Both the position numbers and the translations under genes were made by a program. Of a DNA stretch of 7,943 bases, positions 1 through 5,634 are shown in pieces (position 1 is the stretch's first letter; every line of letters begins with the position of its first letter). Under the pieces are notes generated by a model. The model had not been told where the DNA came from. It did no database searches and was given only the letters and a program-made list of their open reading frames with translations. This DNA comes from Pyramidobacter sp. (GTDB taxonomy: Bacteria; Synergistota; Synergistia; Synergistales; Dethiosulfovibrionaceae). The stretch is from positions 1-7,943 of the forward strand of contig JAEEUD010000078.1 in the NCBI GenBank assembly GCA_016286835.1, given 5' to 3'.

Positions 1-44
1 ACTACTTCAAGGGCGGCTGGCTGGAGAGGGCGCAAAGTTCGTAA
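1..44 (+). CDS. 3' end of an upstream gene (partial, unidentified)
   Basis: Reading from base 3 gives thirteen codons, YFKGGWLERAQSS, then a TAA at 42-44. Most third positions are G or C, as in the confirmed genes of this window, and the reading frame ends exactly where the sequence turns AT-rich. That makes a genuine C-terminus plausible. Thirteen residues are too few to name a family. Frame 1 is also open to a TAA at 49-51, but its codons look less typical. The tail is followed within 3 nt by a copy of the 19-bp heptamer repeat found after the amidohydrolase gene. Confidence 0.4.
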   Translation, partial: YFKGGWLERAQSS

Positions 45-46
45 TG

Positions 47-65
47 AGTAATTAGTAATTAAAAA
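47..65 (+). repeat. 19-bp heptamer repeat, left copy, just after a stop codon
   Basis: AGTAATTAGTAATTAAAAA at 47-65 is the exact reverse complement of 1213-1231. It is made of a TTAGTAA-type heptamer and begins 3 nt after the presumed stop of the left-edge gene. A 7-nt period containing TAA and TAG puts stops in all three frames. The two copies are inverted relative to the window, but each has the same orientation relative to the gene whose 3' end it follows. Confidence 0.75.
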
Positions 66-153
66 ACTAAAAACAGGACCAAAACCCAAAAACAAACCAC
101 AAAAATCAAAGGACGGTGGGGAATTGAGTTTTTGTGATGAAAGGCGGGAGGAG

Positions 154-585
154 ATGGAATTTGTTGTCAGCGACGTGCTGAGCGCCGACGCACGGGCTAT
201 CCGCGAGGAGGTGTTCATGCGCGAGCAGGGTTATGTTGACGAGTTCGACGCCATCGACGCGCGCGCGTTTCACCTCGTGCTTTACGTTGACGGCGCGGCG
301 GCGGGCTGCGGGCGCTTCTTTGCGGGAGATGCGCCGGGCGAGTGGATCCTCGGGCGAGTTGCCGTACGGGCGCCGCTGCGCCGGCGCGGACTGGCCGGAC
401 GGATCGTGCGCGAGGCCGTCGCGCGCATGAAAGAACTGGGTGCGGCGTCGGTCCGTCTGGGCGCGCAGCAGTACGCGACGGGGCTGTACGAAAAATGCGG
501 CTTCGTCCCCTGCGGGCCGGTCTACCTTGACGAGGGCAACCCGCACGTGCCCATGTGTTTACGGCTGCCGCACAGCGGCAAATGA
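154..585 (+). CDS. GNAT-family N-acetyltransferase
   Basis: This 143-aa protein is a single GNAT domain, expected to transfer an acetyl group from acetyl-CoA to an amine in the cytosol; the substrate is unknown. The N-terminal stretch (about residues 16-45, IREEVFMREQGYVDEFDAID then AFHLVLY) matches the ElaA-like branch, which has a 'VF..EQ....EiD..D..a.Hl' pattern. The acetyl-CoA pyrophosphate loop is RRRGLAG at about 76-82 after the beta-4 strand (ILGRVAV). GLYEKCGF at about 110-117 is motif B. I chose ATG 154, preceded by a GGCGGGAGGAG purine run, because the protein then starts at the first family beta strand. An in-frame TTG at 124 would add ten charged residues. The HD-domain gene follows 26 nt later on the same strand, so they are probably cotranscribed. 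GNAT assignment is firm; the ElaA-like subgroup is tentative. Confidence 0.88.
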   Translation: MEFVVSDVLSADARAIREEVFMREQGYVDEFDAIDARAFHLVLYVDGAAAGCGRFFAGDAPGEWILGRVAVRAPLRRRGLAGRIVREAVARMKELGAASVRLGAQQYATGLYEKCGFVPCGPVYLDEGNPHVPMCLRLPHSGK

Positions 586-611
586 TGAGTACGAGAAACG
601 GAGGAACGTTC

Positions 612-1136
612 ATGAATCCGCAGCACGCACGCCTTCTGGCCGCGGCGATCGAGTACGACCGCGGCGACGCCAGACGCATCCAGCACTTTGTCAAAGTCCA
701 CGACCTCGCCGCCGCCATAGGCGCCCTCGAAGGCCTGGACACACATGCGCAGTTTGTCCTCGAAACGGCCGCGATCCTGCACGACATCGGCATCCATCAG
801 GCCGAGGTCGTCCATCACAACGGCCACGGCAAGTATCAGGAGATCGAAGGCCCCATCGTCGCCGAGAAGATCCTGCGCGAACTGGGCGGCTACACGGAAG
901 ACGAGATCGAGCGCGTCAAGTTCCTGATCGCCCATCACCACACCTACGACGGCGTGGACGGGTTGGACTGGCAGATCCTGCTCGAAGCCGACTTCCTCGT
1001 CAACGCCTACGAGGGCAGCAAGGCGGCCGCCGTTCCCGGCATGAGGGAAAAACTGTTCCGCACCAAAACCGGCCTCGCGTTCCTCGACGCGATGTTCGAC
1101 CCCACGGCCTACAATCCGCCGGCGGGGTTGCCGTAA
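612..1136 (+). CDS. HD-domain metal-dependent phosphohydrolase
   Basis: This 174-aa protein is a compact single HD domain, a family of divalent-metal phosphohydrolases acting on nucleotides or other phosphate esters. Visible metal ligands are an early His (H25 or H30, in RRIQHFVKVHD), the HD doublet H57-D58 in ILHDIG, the histidines at 108-110 (IAHHHTYD), and D127 in LLEADFLV. The order H...HD...H...D is the complete PF01966 set, so it should be active. No GGDEF, RelA or PAS partner domain is present. The start is ATG 612 with GGAGG at 600-604 (7-nt spacing); an upstream in-frame ATG at 555 lies inside the GNAT gene and lacks an SD. It ends just before the 1166-1217 terminator, so it closes the two-gene unit. 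The substrate cannot be read from the sequence. Confidence 0.87.
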   Translation: MNPQHARLLAAAIEYDRGDARRIQHFVKVHDLAAAIGALEGLDTHAQFVLETAAILHDIGIHQAEVVHHNGHGKYQEIEGPIVAEKILRELGGYTEDEIERVKFLIAHHHTYDGVDGLDWQILLEADFLVNAYEGSKAAAVPGMREKLFRTKTGLAFLDAMFDPTAYNPPAGLP

Positions 1137-1165
1137 AGTTTAATTCTGTCTGACACGCAGACACG

Positions 1166-1217
1166 AACAACGCCGGAGCGCTGAAATAACTCTCAGCACT
1201 CCGGCGTTGTTGTTTTT
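1166..1217 (+). terminator. Rho-independent terminator after the HD-domain gene
   Basis: Arms 1166-1184 and 1193-1211 form a 19-bp stem (core CAACGCCGGAG/CTCCGGCGTTG) with an 8-nt loop, followed by TTGTTTTT. On the + strand one pair is a C·A mismatch (1179/1198). Read from the - strand the same position is a G·U wobble, so the stem is continuous there, but no U tract follows on that side. It is therefore a good terminator for the + strand genes and a possible 3' hairpin for the convergent amidohydrolase transcript. Confidence 0.88.
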
Positions 1218-1231
1218 AATTACTAATTACT
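1213..1231 (-). repeat. 19-bp heptamer repeat, right copy, just after the amidohydrolase stop
   Basis: Reverse complement of 47-65 with 19 of 19 matches. On the - strand it follows the amidohydrolase TAA (1240-1238) after a few bases, as TAATCA and then a TTAGTAA array running into AAAAA. Its A-run is, on the + strand, the T tract of the 1166-1217 terminator. On the - strand the array has one more heptamer unit than the left copy. Confidence 0.75.
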
Positions 1232-1237
1232 AATTGA

Positions 1238-2128
1238 TTAGATCCCGCCCAGCTTCAGCAGGGCCTTGGGCGCGCGGACGCGGAAGGTGTGCAGGTCGTT
1301 GACGACCTGGCTGACCTGGATGTCGCAGGTGGCGCTGAGCAGACGGTAGGCGTCGGGGAAGCTCAGGCCGGTCTTCTTCATCAGGTAGTTCACCATGTCC
1401 TCGACGGCCGCGTGGACGCCGTCCTTGAACTCCTTGGCCGAGGCGATCGTGTACATGCTGTCGGCCGTCTCCACCATCGGGCGCTCCAGGCGCGTGCCCT
1501 TGAGCACGGTCACCTTCATGAGGATCTTGCCGGCGGTCTCGATGCCCGTGCCGCTCAGCTCGCCGTCGCCCATGCAGGCGTGCAGGTCGCCGACGGCCAG
1601 CAGCGCGCCCTTGACGGCGACGGGCAGGTACACCTTGGAGCCGACGGTGATGATCTTGGTGTCCATGTTGCTGCCATGGTCGCCCGGCACGGCGCAGTGG
1701 ATATCGCCGCTGCGCGGGGCGACGCCGATCACGCCCATCATCGGCGTCAGCGGCAGGTCGATGCCGGGCGCGAAGTGCGCGTAGCCGCCCGAGATGGGGA
1801 TGATCTTGGTATTCGGCTCGGTGATCTTCTCGCCGAGCACGCCGAGGCCCTTCGACGTGACCATCACGCCCTGCGGCGCGAAGTCGATCTTGAGGATCTC
1901 GACGCAGAGCACGTCGTCCGGCTCGGCGCCGTTCACGTAGATCGGGCCGACGGAGCAGTCCATGATCGAGATGTCGATGTCGGGACGCTTGATGGATTCG
2001 TTCTTGATCTGCCCGCTGTAGCAGTCGTCGGTCTCGACCATGAAGATCTCGCCGTCGTCGACGAAATACGCGGGCTTATTGTTCTGGTTGAACGAGAAGA
2101 TGACTTTGTCTTTCGCGAAGACCTGCAT
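1238..2128 (-). CDS. Acetamidase/formamidase-family amidohydrolase
   Basis: This 296-aa protein belongs to the FmdA/AmdA family (PF03069), cytosolic enzymes that hydrolyse short amides such as formamide or acetamide to acid plus ammonia. Family blocks in order: GPIYVNGAEPDDVLCVEI at 62-79, PGDHGSNMD at 148-156, and GDLHACMGDGELSGTGIE at 180-197, the hallmark stretch. C-terminal PDAYRLLSATCDIQVSQVV (258-276) is also typical. The length matches the roughly 300-aa bacterial form, well short of the roughly 400-aa classical formamidases. ATG 2128 lies 15 nt after the permease stop, with only a modest GGTGG-type SD, so it is likely cotranscribed and perhaps translationally coupled. In an amino-acid fermenter one possible substrate is formamide from histidine breakdown via formiminoglutamate; an imported amide is another. 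Both are inference. Family assignment is strong, substrate unknown. Confidence 0.92.
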   Translation of the reverse strand: MQVFAKDKVIFSFNQNNKPAYFVDDGEIFMVETDDCYSGQIKNESIKRPDIDISIMDCSVGPIYVNGAEPDDVLCVEILKIDFAPQGVMVTSKGLGVLGEKITEPNTKIIPISGGYAHFAPGIDLPLTPMMGVIGVAPRSGDIHCAVPGDHGSNMDTKIITVGSKVYLPVAVKGALLAVGDLHACMGDGELSGTGIETAGKILMKVTVLKGTRLERPMVETADSMYTIASAKEFKDGVHAAVEDMVNYLMKKTGLSFPDAYRLLSATCDIQVSQVVNDLHTFRVRAPKALLKLGGI

Positions 2129-2143
2129 ATCAGTCCACCAGCT

Positions 2144-3358
2144 TTACCAGGCCTTGGGCAGCATGCCCATGAGGTCGAAGATGGCGTACACGGCCGCGCC
2201 GCAGAAGAGCACGATGAGCAGCGTCTGCACCCAGCCGGCGCTGTACCAGCCGCACTTCCACTCCGGCTCGATGTCGCCGCTCTTGCGCGCGCCGTTGAGC
2301 ATCATCACGGGCAGGATCGACATGATCACGCCGCCGAACGTGCCGGCCAGGTAAATGGCATCGACGAAGCCGACCATGCCGCTGTACGCCAGATAGAACG
2401 GCGGCACGCAGACGAGGATGACGGAGACGAGGCGCGTGAAGAAGTTGGTCTCATCCTTGAAGTGGAACATGTCGACGATGTTGGTGAGGAAGCTGCCGCC
2501 GACGGCCCAGTACGAGGTCATCATCGCGCACAGGGCGAAGATGTTGGCGACGAAGAACGCCCACTTGCCGAGCGCGTCGCCCCAGGCGATCGTGGCCACT
2601 TCGGTGACCTTCTCGGGGCCGGTCAGGGAGATGACGGCCAGAGGCACCAGCGCCAGCAGCACGGCGGTGAGGAACATGCCCATGACGATGGCGGGAGCCA
2701 GTTTCTTGGGATCGTGACGCAGGCCGCGGGCCATCTCGGGCACGGCGTACTGCGCGATGTAGCAGAAGATCGCGACGTTGAAGACGGGCACGGCGTACGT
2801 CCAGTTGGTGTAGATCGCGCCGTTCACGTTGGCTTTGTCCGACAGGAACGAGGCGGCGATGATGACGCCGACCATCACCATCATGCCGGTGCTGATGATC
2901 TTTTCAGCGACGCCGGTGGCCTTCAGGCCCAGCCAGACGACGATGATCGCGGGTACGGCGAAGATGAGGCTGCCCATCTGATTGGGGATGCCCAGCAAGG
3001 CCGCAAGAATACGGCCGCTGCCGCTCATGTAGGCGATCATGCAGCCGATCGAGTTGGCGGCCACGGAGATGAAGACCAGGATCGCTCCCAGCTTGCCGAC
3101 ATAGCGGTCAGCGAGGCCGGGCAGCTGCATCGGCTTTTCGGTGCGCAGCGTCGTCTCGGCCACGTAGAGCATCGAGAACGTGGTGAACACGCCTGCGACG
3201 ATCAGCCACATCAGCAGGATCGGCCAGCCCGCCTTGCGGCTGGAGTAGGCCAGTCCGAGGATGCCGGAGCCGATATTCGCTCCGACCACGATCATCGCGG
3301 CTTCCCAGAACGTCAGCTTATGGACCTTCAGCGCAGAACTCTGTTCATTGTTGCTCAT
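2144..3358 (-). CDS. Amino-acid permease, AAAP/HAAAP-like
   Basis: A 404-aa integral membrane protein with about eleven hydrophobic segments (roughly 18-39, 46-66, 90-112, 130-148, 153-172, 188-207, 221-245, 264-283, 307-325, 330-354, 376-397). The first helix contains VGANIGSGILGLAYSSRKAG, the broken-helix glycine motif of the LeuT-fold APC superfamily, in the form seen in amino-acid/auxin and hydroxy/aromatic amino-acid permeases (G..IG.GIL.lp.....G). PEMARGLRHDPKK (207-219) resembles the cytosolic loop after TM6 in that group. Expected role: cation-coupled uptake of an amino acid or derivative. ATG 3358 is preceded by an AAGGGGG SD about 10 nt upstream. It is the first gene of an operon with the amidohydrolase, behind a strong promoter and a palindromic site. 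Transporter class is secure; solute specificity is not. Confidence 0.9.
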   Translation of the reverse strand: MSNNEQSSALKVHKLTFWEAAMIVVGANIGSGILGLAYSSRKAGWPILLMWLIVAGVFTTFSMLYVAETTLRTEKPMQLPGLADRYVGKLGAILVFISVAANSIGCMIAYMSGSGRILAALLGIPNQMGSLIFAVPAIIVVWLGLKATGVAEKIISTGMMVMVGVIIAASFLSDKANVNGAIYTNWTYAVPVFNVAIFCYIAQYAVPEMARGLRHDPKKLAPAIVMGMFLTAVLLALVPLAVISLTGPEKVTEVATIAWGDALGKWAFFVANIFALCAMMTSYWAVGGSFLTNIVDMFHFKDETNFFTRLVSVILVCVPPFYLAYSGMVGFVDAIYLAGTFGGVIMSILPVMMLNGARKSGDIEPEWKCGWYSAGWVQTLLIVLFCGAAVYAIFDLMGMLPKAW

Positions 3359-3398
3359 GCTTTACAAACCCCCTTCAAATTTTGCACGCATGACCTTA

Positions 3399-3412
3399 TC
3401 ACAAACTTGTGA
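3399..3412. promoter_or_regulatory. Perfect 14-bp palindrome, candidate operator
   Basis: TCACAA-AC-TTGTGA is a perfect 6-bp inverted repeat with a 2-bp centre. It lies between the predicted start site of the permease promoter (about 3430) and the permease SD (3369-3375), roughly +18 to +31. A dimeric repressor bound there would block the permease-amidohydrolase operon. The half-site recalls TGTGA of CRP-type sites, but the arrangement is inverted relative to TGTGA-N6-TCACA, so I do not assign a regulator. Confidence 0.45.
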
Positions 3413-3436
3413 AATCGTTCTTTCGTGCTTGAATAA

Positions 3437-3465
3437 ATTATACCACGTCCTTTTGATGATGTAAA
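3437..3465 (-). promoter_or_regulatory. Sigma70-type promoter for the permease-amidohydrolase operon
   Basis: Read on the - strand: TTTACA (3465-3460) as the -35, a 17-nt spacer, and a consensus TATAAT (3442-3437) as the -10. This is 5 of 6 and 6 of 6 matches at ideal spacing. Predicted start is near 3430, giving a 5' leader of about 70 nt that contains the palindrome at 3399-3412. Confidence 0.8.
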
Positions 3466-3618
3466 ACAACAAAACACAGATATAAGATCGCTGAATAGGG
3501 ACGGAAGGCAGATACGTTTTGTCGGGACGGTGATGCTCGAGTCTCGAAAGGAGCGATTCTGCTACAAAAAAAGGAAAGGAACACTTTTGTTTTGAGACTT
3601 CTCTTTTATGTGAGAAAG

Positions 3619-3627
3619 TGATAGAAT
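3619..3627 (+). promoter_or_regulatory. Extended -10 promoter for the ABC/lyase operon
   Basis: TGATAGAAT is an extended -10 (TGn plus TAGAAT, 5 of 6 to consensus), about 40 nt upstream of the predicted ATG once the start site near 3634 is allowed for. No good -35 sits 17 nt upstream (TTCTCT at 3599-3604); TTGAGA at 3592-3597 is too far. An extended -10 can work with a poor -35, so the site may be weak or activator-dependent. Confidence 0.4.
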
Positions 3628-3675
3628 GCCAGTTAAGATTTCATTTAGATTCAAAAAGACTATGAGGTAAAGAGT

Positions 3676-4653
3676 ATGGCGCCCATTCTTGATGTCACAG
3701 ACCTGCGCACGGTCTTTCACGCCGAAGGGAAAACGATCCCGGCTGTCGACGGCGTCAGTTTCCATATCGACAAGGGCGAGACCCTGTGCCTTGTCGGCGA
3801 ATCGGGCTCGGGCAAGAGTGTGACGTCGCTCTCCGTGATGCGTCTGATCCCGCCGCCCGGCGAGTATGCTGGCGGAAAGATCCTCTTTGAGGGCGAAGAT
3901 CTGCTGCGGAAAACAGAGAAAGAGATGTGCGCGATCCGCGGCAACAGGATAGCGATGATCTATCAGGAACCGATGACCTCGCTGAACCCGCTTTTTACCG
4001 TGGGGATGCAGCTGCGCGAAACGCTGCGGAAGCATCAGCGGCTCAGCGCCCGGGAAGCGCAGGCGCGCGCCGTCGAGATGCTGGGGCTCGTCGGGATCCC
4101 CGATCCGGGTCAGCGTATCCGCGAATTCCCCTGGCAGATGTCCGGCGGCATGAGGCAGCGCGTGATGATCGCCATGGGGCTGTGCTGCCGTCCGCGGCTG
4201 CTGATCGCCGACGAGCCGACGACGGCGCTCGACGTGACGATCCAGGCGCAGATCCTCGATCTGATGCGCCGGCTGAAGCGCGAACTGGACATGACGATCC
4301 TGTTCATCACGCACGATCTCGGCGTCGTTGCCGAGATGGCCGACCGTGTCGCCGTGATGTACGCGGGACGGATAGTCGAGGAGGCGCCGGTGCGCGTTCT
4401 CTTCGCAAAACCGCGTCATCCTTACACGCGCGGGCTGATGGACTGCATCCCCGACCCGGGACGGCCGCGCGGACAGCTGCACGTCATCAGCGGCGTTGTT
4501 CCCGCTCCCGACCGCTATCCTACGGGCTGCCGCTTCCATCCGCGCTGTCCGTACGCGCGCCCGCTCTGCGCAGAAGAGGCGCCGCCGATGAGAAAGCTTG
4601 GCGCGTCTTCCGCTGCGTGTCATTTTCCGCTCGGAACGGAGGCAGCGTCATGA
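3676..4653 (+). CDS. Oligopeptide/nickel-class ABC transporter ATPase, DppD/OppD type
   Basis: This 325-aa protein is one of the two ATPases that drive DppABCDF-type importers at the inner face of the membrane. Motifs: Walker A GESGSGKS at 41-48, Q-loop Q97 (YQEPM), signature MSGGM at 155-159, Walker B LLIADEP at 175-181 with E180, D-loop TALD at 183-186, and switch H213. The C-terminal oligo_HPY region has Cys at 285, 291, 298 and 315 in the C-x5-C-x6-C...C layout linked to an [4Fe-4S] cluster in this family. The length is normal. ATG 3676 has GAGG at 3664-3667. The gene overlaps the next by 4 nt (ATGA), as usual for a DppD/DppF pair. No permease or binding protein lies in the window, so peptide, nickel or another substrate cannot be decided. 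Confidence 0.95.
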   Translation: MAPILDVTDLRTVFHAEGKTIPAVDGVSFHIDKGETLCLVGESGSGKSVTSLSVMRLIPPPGEYAGGKILFEGEDLLRKTEKEMCAIRGNRIAMIYQEPMTSLNPLFTVGMQLRETLRKHQRLSAREAQARAVEMLGLVGIPDPGQRIREFPWQMSGGMRQRVMIAMGLCCRPRLLIADEPTTALDVTIQAQILDLMRRLKRELDMTILFITHDLGVVAEMADRVAVMYAGRIVEEAPVRVLFAKPRHPYTRGLMDCIPDPGRPRGQLHVISGVVPAPDRYPTGCRFHPRCPYARPLCAEEAPPMRKLGASSAACHFPLGTEAAS

Positions 4654-5633
4654 CGGGACAGCGCACGGCACAGGAAAACCTGCTCGAAGTCCGCGGCCTC
4701 GTCAAGGATTTCCCCCAGCGCGGCGGGCGCGGTACGGTGCACGCACTGCGCGGCGTGTCGCTTACGATCCGCCGCGGTGAGACGTTCGGTCTGGTCGGCG
4801 AGAGCGGCTGCGGAAAGACCACGCTTGGACGCATCATCGTGCGTCTTGAGACGCCCACGGCCGGCAGCGTGACTTTTGCGGGAACGGACCTGCTTGCGTC
4901 GCGCGGGGCGGCGCTCAGGCGTCTGCGCCGCGATGTGCAGATGATCTTTCAGGATCCGTTCGCTTCGCTTGATCCGCGCATGACCGTCGGCGCTCTCATC
5001 GAAGAGCCGCTGATCATCCACGGCCTTGGCGATGCGCGGGAGCGTCGCGCGCAGGTGTGCGAATACCTAGAGCGCGTCGGGCTGCGTCCCGAGCATTACG
5101 GCCGCTATCCTCACGAGTTCTCGGGCGGGCAGCGTCAGCGCATCGGCATCGCCCGCGCGCTGATCCTTCGTCCCGCGCTCGTCGTCTGCGACGAGCCGGT
5201 ATCGGCGCTCGACGTTTCGGTGCAGTCGCAGATCCTTAACCTTCTCGATCAGCTGCAGAAGGATCTGGGGCTGACATATCTGTTCATCGCCCACAGTCTC
5301 AGCGTCGTACAGCACATCTCCGACCGCATCGGCGTCATGTATCTGGGCAGGATCGTCGAGATCCTCGATTCGGGCAGGCTGTTCAGCCGGGCCGCGCATC
5401 CCTACACGCAGGCGCTCCTTTCGGCAGTCCCCAGACCCGATCCCGAGACGCCGCGCGAGCGGATCATCCTCGGCGGCGAGATGCCTTCTCCCGTCGATCT
5501 TCCCGGCGGATGCGCGTTCCATCTGCGCTGTCCGAAAGCCCGGCCGTGCTGCGCCCTTGAAGATCCGCCCCTGCGTACTCGCGGCGGGCACAGCGTCGCC
5601 TGCTGCCTCGTGCAGCTGGAAGGAGACGAATAA
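4650..5633 (+). CDS. Oligopeptide/nickel-class ABC transporter ATPase, DppF/OppF type
   Basis: This 327-aa protein is the partner ATPase. Motifs: Walker A GESGCGKT at 50-57, Q-loop Q101 (FQDPFASLDPR, typical of the DppF/OppF member), signature FSGGQ at 157-161, Walker B with D181-E182, D-loop SALD at 185-188, and H215 (IAHSLSVV). Cys288, Cys294, Cys300/301 and Cys318/319 repeat the Fe-S-type cysteine pattern of its neighbour. ATG 4650 overlaps the upstream stop as ATGA and has GGAGG at 4638-4642. The same frame is open back to 3927 inside the first ATPase gene, but that part is an out-of-frame shadow, not a fusion. The two together should form the heterodimeric motor; the C-terminus ends 1 nt before the MmgE/PrpD start. 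Confidence 0.95.
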   Translation: MTGQRTAQENLLEVRGLVKDFPQRGGRGTVHALRGVSLTIRRGETFGLVGESGCGKTTLGRIIVRLETPTAGSVTFAGTDLLASRGAALRRLRRDVQMIFQDPFASLDPRMTVGALIEEPLIIHGLGDARERRAQVCEYLERVGLRPEHYGRYPHEFSGGQRQRIGIARALILRPALVVCDEPVSALDVSVQSQILNLLDQLQKDLGLTYLFIAHSLSVVQHISDRIGVMYLGRIVEILDSGRLFSRAAHPYTQALLSAVPRPDPETPRERIILGGEMPSPVDLPGGCAFHLRCPKARPCCALEDPPLRTRGGHSVACCLVQLEGDE

Positions 5634-5634
5634 C

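Larger units (their letters stand above)
3359..3675. other. Divergent intergenic control region (317 nt)
   Basis: This stretch separates the leftward permease operon from the rightward ABC/lyase operon and is clearly richer in A/T than its flanks. Its left third holds the permease SD, a 14-bp palindrome and a leftward sigma70-like promoter. Its right end holds an extended -10 promoter and the SD for the first ATPase gene. Between about 3470 and 3590 I see no gene, no clear stem-loop and no tRNA-like or riboswitch-like fold; a purine-rich block with an AAAGGAG element lies near 3547-3580 but no credible start codon follows it. Confidence 0.7.

Noticed and set aside
106..546. Minus-strand 146-codon open frame opposite the GNAT gene
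   Set aside because: The + strand frame carries recognisable GNAT motifs; this one is Arg/Pro/Ala-rich with no motif.
1289..3412. A 707-codon open frame on the + strand, antisense to the amidohydrolase and permease genes
   Set aside because: It is loaded with His, Asp, Arg, Gly and Ala, has no family motif, and runs across the junction of two clearly real genes. It is what GC-rich sense codons give on the opposite strand.
3556..3621. Possible 21-residue leader peptide after an AAAGGAG element
   Set aside because: The only starts available are ATT or CTG, spaced 2 or 5 nt from the SD-like element, and the frame ends inside the predicted promoter of the downstream operon.
3662..3670. Two-codon open frame ATG-AGG-TAA overlapping the SD of the first ATPase
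   Set aside because: It has no SD of its own and lies out of frame; it is almost certainly incidental to the GAGGT SD.
3927..4649. In-frame upstream extension of the second ATPase, suggesting a fused 568-aa protein
   Set aside because: The added part is an Arg/Ala/Pro-rich shadow of the first ATPase gene. The true start is the ATGA overlap at 4650 with its own SD and a normal-length protein.
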